Below are positions 59,317 to 64,000 of a stretch of DNA of 64,000 nucleotides, piece after piece. Position 1 is the stretch's first letter. Every line of letters begins with the position of its first letter. The notes under the pieces were generated by a model, which made no database searches, was not told the DNA's origin, and saw only the letters and a list, made by a program, of their open reading frames with translations. The translations under genes and the position numbers were made by a program. Source of the stretch: Silene latifolia (lineage: Eukaryota; Streptophyta; Magnoliopsida; Caryophyllales; Caryophyllaceae); assembly GCF_048544455.1 (NCBI RefSeq), contig NC_133537.1, positions 149,460,058-149,524,057 on the forward strand, in the 5' to 3' direction.

Positions 59317-62114
59317 ATGTCTAGAAGATCATAAGGTAACTTGTTACCCATTGATCACGAAATTGAAAGAACTTTGACAACCAATAGAAGACTTGCTAGA
59401 AATACTTTGAGAGGTATTGGTGAGGTTGTAGATATTCAACCAAATACTCTTGAGTTCATCAACCCTTTTGCAAGAGAAGGTGAGGAGAACCCATGATAAA
59501 ATCAACCCACAATACCTAAGTTTTCATCACATTCCGTACCAACCGAGGAGAACCTACCCAATGGTACTCCCACACCACAACACTTAACCAGAAATTTTAA
59601 TGCAAAATACGCATTTATCCAATTAGTCGAAAGAAGCCAATTTGGGGGGATGCCTAGTGAAGACTCTCATTCTCACATGGAGACTTTTTGTGACTATTGT
59701 GATGCGATTTCATAAACCGGAGTGACTCAAGACCAAATTCGATGGGTCTTATATCCTTTTTCTCTAATTGGTACCTCGAAACAATGGTTAAAGAGCCTTG
59801 ATAAGGCTACTCTTGGAATTGACTCTTCGAATAAGTTGGCTCTAACTTTCTACAAAAAGTTCTACCCTCCGGAAAAGACTAACATGCTAAGAGCCCAAAT
59901 CACGGGTTTTAAGCAAAGGGACGAAGAATCTTTGTATGAAGCTTGGGAGTGATTCAAAGGAACTTGTCGCTCATGTCCTCATCATGGACTTAGCGAGTGG
60001 TTCTTGGTACAACAATTTTGGAATGGTCTTTATGAAGACTCCCGAAACATTCTCAACATGGGATCAAATGGTATGTTCACCGAAGTTGACGATAATCAAA
60101 CTTGGAACAAGATTTGAGGAAATGGCGGTCCATAATTCACAATATAGTAGTCCTCACAAGGCTACTAGAGGAGGAAAGCATGAAGTAGACTCTATTACTC
60201 AATTGGGTGCTCAACTTAGTGCTCAAATAGATACCATCAACTTGACATTTGAAAAGGCTATGGCTAAGCTTGAAAGAAGCCTCAAAATCACCAAAGCAAC
60301 ATGTTAATGCCATGGTAGCATCTTCATCGATTCCAAGTGGAATATGTGAGAATTGTGGAACTTTGGGACATGACCAAAGTGAATGTAGGGGAACAAGTGA
60401 GCAAGTGAATGCTTTTGAAGCATACAAAAGTGATACCCCTTATTCCAACTATTACAATGAAAACACCAAATTCCATCCAAATATCTCATCCAAAAGCCAA
60501 AATGTTCAAAACCCTCAACCAACATACACCTCACCTCCAATGAGAAACCAAAATCAAAGACCCTTTTTCAACCAAAACCAAGGTTACCAAAATCAAACTC
60601 CATACAATCAACAAAATGACCAAGGTTTTGATGTTCAAAAAGCGGTCCCTCAAATGCAAAAGAATCAACAAGAATTTTTCACTCAAATGCAAAAAGATAG
60701 CCAAGCAAAAGACATCACCATCAACAACATCCTAGCCCACACAAAAATGTTGGAAACTCAAATGACCCAACTAGCATCTTCAAGCTCTCAAAGACAAAAG
60801 GGGCAATTACAACCTCAAAGTAATCCCCCAAGACATGAAACGGTTAGTGCCATCCACTTGAGAAGTGGTACAAGGTATGAAGGGCCAAAGAAGCAAGTTG
60901 AGGATGAAGTTGTGGAGGCTAGTGACAAGGAAAGAGTTGTGCAAAACTCTAGGGAAGAAGAACCCACCAATCAAGAAGTTTCAAAGAAAAATGAAGAAAA
61001 GGCCAAAGAGAAGGAGCCCATTGTGATTAGACTTCCATTCCCGAGTCGTCAAGCTAAGCCTAAGTTTGATGACCAACTTGAAAAATTCATGGAAATTGTG
61101 AAGAATTTAGAAGTCTCGATTCTTTTCACGGAATTGATCAATCACGTTCCGGCCTATGCGAAGTACATGAAGGACATCCTTACAAAGAAGAAATCAATCC
61201 GGAAGCTTGAGACTATTGCTTTCACTAAGGTGAGTAGTGCCATCCTTCAAGGGAGTTCACCTCCAAAGCTCAAGGATCCGGGAAGCTTCTCTATTCCATG
61301 CACTATTGGTGACACTACAATCAACAAAGCTTTATGTGACCTTGGGGCAAGTGTTAGTGTAATGACATATTCGGTTAGCAAGAGGCTAGGAATGGGAGAA
61401 CTCAAATGCACCAACATCACGCTTCAAATGGCGGATAGATCGACAAAGACACCTTTAGGGGTATGAGATGATGTTCCCGTGAGAATTGGTAAATTCTTCA
61501 TCCCAGTGGATTTCGTTATTGTTGACATGGAAGAAGACTCCAACATTCCTATTATCTTAAGAAGACCTTTCTTGCACACCGCGGGAGCGGTGATCGATGT
61601 GAAGCATGGAGAGCTCACCCTTGAAGTGGGAGATGAAACCATCACTTTCAATCTTGACAAGACCATGAGAGCTCCCCGATTGCATGAGCCATGTTTTATG
61701 GTTGATCACTATAGCCGGAAGGATGATAGGAAGAAGTTGGAATTTCAATGGAGAAATAAAGTGGAAGATGCCCCATCAAAAGAGCAAGGAAATTGAAACA
61801 ATGAGAGCTTGAAAAGCTCACCCATGACACATGAAGAGAAAGGCCTCATTGGCCAAGACAAGAAAGAAGGAGAGTTGTCTTTATCAACTCAAGACTTTTT
61901 TAGTTGGCAAGTAGACGAAGTATGCGGTCTTTGGGATGATGAGTTTGAAGGAATATTCAATCCCTATATTGGTAATGCTATGACCCAAGACCATCATGGA
62001 GAACAAGAAGTGCAAAGATCTATTGAGGATCTTTATCATGATAATGATCAAGCTTTTGACTACTTCTTCAAGGTGTTGGGTAACATCAACAACACCTTGA
62101 ACATGCCCCCTTGA
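59317..62114 (+). pseudogene. gag-protease of the Athila derivative, broken, no polymerase
   Basis: ATG at 59317 (MSRRS, then a stop) opens the gag frame. Capsid motifs: QIRWVLYPFSLIGTSKQWL and FYKKFYPPEKTNMLRAQI. Stops occur at about 59332, 59491, 59713 and 59950, then a frameshift between 59950 and 60249. From 60249: a zinc knuckle CENCGTLGHDQSEC (intact), a Gln/Asn-rich region, the linker RLPFPSRQAKPKFDDQLEKF...VPAYAKYMKDIL, and the protease with ALCDLGASVSVM, a TGA at 61464, and IILRRPFLHTAGAVIDV. The frame then runs on past a TGA at 61794 to a stop at 62112, giving an acidic tail. No RT follows. Several stops can be explained by C-to-T change at CGA or CAA codons. Confidence 0.85.
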
Positions 62115-63176
62115 CATCTCACATTGGATGAGAGTTTGGTGGAGTCCTCCCTAAACCACCATTTTTAAATATTCTAACTCCCTAACTTGTATTTCAATTA
62201 TTCTATTGCATTTTTGTAATTTTTGGATTTACATTTTTGTGCCTTAATCAAGATATTCATCACTTTGAGAGAAGTAAGGGAGGGACTTATGAATTTATTG
62301 ATGTGTAGTGCTTTGACTTAGTGTGGGGATAGCAATTGCCTAGGCTATTCATGCCTTTGTAGCGCCCCTACAATGAAGAACACAAGAATTAAAGAATGAA
62401 ATGACACGGGTTACGAAGCACCCACGGATGGACCTGAATCCGTGTTGTCAAGGAAGAATCCGAGCGGTCTGAGGGATAATCTGTCCGTCCTGAAGAAACC
62501 CGAGCGTCTAAGCCATCAGACGCTCGTCTGGTGAAGCTGCAGAAATCAAAATTTGGGCCTGACTGTTAATCCAAGCGTCCTAGCCAGAAAGACGCTCGTC
62601 TCAGTCTGGACGGTCGTCCATCAAGAAAGACGCTCGTCTTTTTGCTGCCAAAGTCTGGGATTTCTCCCTGGAAAGGAATCCGAGTGTCCTAAGCAGAAGA
62701 CGCTCGTCTCAGCTGAAGGAATCCGCTCGTCTTTCCTGCGGTCCGCTCGTCCTGTGGCGTCTTTTTCTGAACCATTTTTTTGAAGAATCCGAGCGTCCCG
62801 ACCCCTGGTCCGCTCGTCTCCCTCTGCAGATTCAAAATTAACGGGTCTTTTTAAAACACTCCTCTCCCGTTCATTCTTATTTCTTCAAAATACAAACACT
62901 ACCCAAAATCCCAAAATCCCAAAACCCCAAAACCCTCATCCTCTCCATCAACAAAAACAAATTCCCTCAACCAAATTCAACCAAATCAAATCCAAACTTC
63001 CCCACAACAAAAATTAATCACTCCTTTTGCAACAACAAGTGATTCAAACTCCAAAATCTTTAAGTTTTGAGTCGATTTTTAGGATACAAAGCAACATTCA
63101 TTCATCCTAAATCGATTTGTGCATTACAAGAAATTTAATATTTCAATATTTTATTGGTGAAATTAAGCAAAGGAGA
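62115..63176 (+). other. non-coding block between gag-pro and the extra ORF
   Basis: Holds the GACGCTCGTC word cluster at 62456-62820, then a CA-rich stretch (62880-63010) resembling a 5' UTR, ending at the ATG of the extra ORF. No clear TATA box; TTTTTAAAACACTCC at 62850 is a weak candidate. Confidence 0.55.
62456..62820. repeat. GACGCTCGTC / CCGAGCGTCC word cluster, internal
   Basis: More than ten words of the forms AATCCGAGCGTCC, GACGCTCGTC and CCGCTCGTC, alternating in orientation, in about 365 bp. They match the LTR cluster at 48476-48641. Confidence 0.8.
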
Positions 63177-64000
63177 ATGGCAAGAACAAAAGGTGGAAAC
63201 AAGGCACCCCAAAAGAAGACACTTTCCAAAAGGCAATTAGCTCTTCAAGAAAAACAAGTATCAAAGGCATTAGTAGTATATGAGGCAAGGTTGGAGGTTC
63301 AAGAACAAAATCCCCATATGGAAACTACTACTTCAACTCCGGTCATTGAACAATTATCCGATTATCCAGAGGTAATTTTCACTTCCGACTCCCATAGAGA
63401 GAAATTCATTCTCTTTGCTAAGAAACCCATCACGCCTACTAAGTTTATTTGTGAAGATGCATTGTCAAAGTTGGGTGTCCTTGAACAAACTAAGACCTTT
63501 TTCGAGTGTATGGGGTTAAGTAAATTGTTTACAATGCAAGAATTGACATACCCCTCCCTTACCTTGGAATTTTTGAGTTCTTTGAAAGTCACAAGGGTGG
63601 AGACTCGAACCATTATTGAGTTTCGTCTTGAAAATGTTGATAGATGCTTATCTTATGACGAATTGGGTAAGATATTTGGCCTTAGTGATAGTGCAAAATT
63701 TACAAAGATGCCTACCAAGTATGACCCCTCTCCTCTTTGGATGGCAATTTCCGGAAGGAAATTCACACGTTTTCATGATTGTCGTGCTCTCTTAGTCCAC
63801 CATCCGGGCATTAGAGTATGGCATAAGGTCATTGGGAATACTTTGATAGCTATAAATGGCACAAATCATCTTACCATACTCGATTTTATTCTTCTTGAGT
63901 CGGCTTTGAACATTGGGAGAGAATTTACCAAGCCATACAATGCTTTACGACTTTTGGTTGATCGATGGCTTAATGTTGATTGTGGCAAAGAAGGCACGAC
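63177..64000 (+). CDS. Athila-associated 'plant transposon protein' ORF, partial (runs off window)
   Basis: ATG at 63177 followed by 274 codons open to the window end, with no stop or shift. A basic N-terminus (MARTKGGNKAPQKKTLSKRQ) leads to the domain: PEVIFTSDSHREKFILF, PITPTKFICEDALSKLG, a conserved YPSLTLEFLSSLKV stretch, LSYDELGKIFGLS, then SGRKFTRFHDCRALLVHHPG and LDFILLESALNIGREF. This is the family often labelled 'putative plant transposon protein'; its function is unknown to me. It is the only open extra ORF in the window, preceded by a CA-rich UTR-like stretch. The region at 1-1401 is a broken relative. A gag-like or nucleic-acid-binding role is possible. Confidence 0.75.
   Translation, partial: MARTKGGNKAPQKKTLSKRQLALQEKQVSKALVVYEARLEVQEQNPHMETTTSTPVIEQLSDYPEVIFTSDSHREKFILFAKKPITPTKFICEDALSKLGVLEQTKTFFECMGLSKLFTMQELTYPSLTLEFLSSLKVTRVETRTIIEFRLENVDRCLSYDELGKIFGLSDSAKFTKMPTKYDPSPLWMAISGRKFTRFHDCRALLVHHPGIRVWHKVIGNTLIAINGTNHLTILDFILLESALNIGREFTKPYNALRLLVDRWLNVDCGKEGT

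Larger units (their letters stand above)
2806..64000 (-). mobile_element. Tat-clade Ty3/gypsy retrotransposon (host of most nested elements; 5' end outside window)
   Basis: Minus-strand element with its 3' LTR at 2806-5236, a polypurine tract at 5237, and pol reading leftwards from 48128 to 41617 in the order RT, RNase H, second archaeal-type RNase H, integrase. The second RNase H before integrase is diagnostic of the Tat clade. Between integrase and the 3' LTR are two plus-strand genes and a tandem array. Five insertions or blocks interrupt it: copia 10038-39827, CACTA 43187-46746, the Athila derivative from about 48129 onward, and elements nested inside these. Gag and the 5' LTR should lie beyond 64000. 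The layout resembles Retand/Grande-type elements; that name is inferred. Confidence 0.75.
48129..64000 (+). mobile_element. Athila-derived element without polymerase (3' end outside window)
   Basis: Plus-strand element inserted in the Tat RT. The 5' LTR runs from about 48129-48132 to 59177 but is split by the element at 49112-58368. Then come primer site TGGCGCCGTTGCCGGGGA (59182), a broken gag-pro (59317-62114), a non-coding block with GACGCTCGTC words, and an open 'plant transposon protein' ORF from 63177 to the window end. RT, RNase H and integrase are absent where Athila has them. The TSD and 3' LTR are outside the window. Confidence 0.75.

Overview
The window is nuclear plant DNA made almost wholly of nested transposable elements. 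I see no intact host gene, rRNA or tRNA. The organism is a eudicot-type plant by its Ty1/copia, Athila-, Tat- and Tekay-type Ty3/gypsy elements, a CACTA transposon, a Stowaway-like MITE and GT-AG introns. A Tat element with a tandem array near its 3' end and antisense genes recalls Retand-type elements of Silene (Caryophyllaceae); that placement is a weak inference.

Nesting, from the outside in, supported by LTR pairs, target-site duplications (TSDs), primer sites and interrupted reading frames. (1) 1-2805: minus-strand fragment of an Athila-like element with a decayed 'plant transposon protein' ORF. (2) Into it went a minus-strand Tat element that starts at 2806 and runs past the window: 3' LTR 2806-5236, polypurine tract, a 47-bp tandem array, two plus-strand (antisense) intron-bearing genes (6257-9088; 9960-10037 plus 39833-41085), then integrase, archaeal-type RNase H, RNase H and reverse transcriptase back to 48128. 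(3) A plus-strand copia element (10038-39827) split the second antisense gene. (4) The copia 5' LTR holds a gag-only Tat-type element (10904-23129, TSD ttagt), whose gag holds a 203-bp TRIM-like solo LTR (17376-17578, TSD atttc). The copia leader holds a Stowaway-like MITE (23572-23829) and a minus-strand Athila element (25004-34564, TSD gttcc). (5) A CACTA transposon (43187-46746, TSD act) split the Tat archaeal-type RNase H; it carries exons of a captured FEN1 flap-endonuclease gene. (6) A plus-strand Athila derivative (about 48129 to beyond 64000) cut the Tat reverse transcriptase. It has gag-protease but no polymerase, and an open 'plant transposon protein' ORF from 63177. (7) Its LTR is split by a minus-strand Tekay-like non-autonomous element (49112-58368, TSD attat).

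Most coding regions are pseudogenes broken by nonsense codons and small indels; the ORF at 63177 is open as far as the window goes. The most interesting signals are: the two intron-bearing antisense genes inside the Tat element, the second with an apparent promoter resembling the LTR promoter; short GC-rich palindromic words private to each LTR family and repeated in LTRs and inner non-coding blocks; a TACGTA hairpin element conserved between the two Tat elements; and the FEN1 capture.
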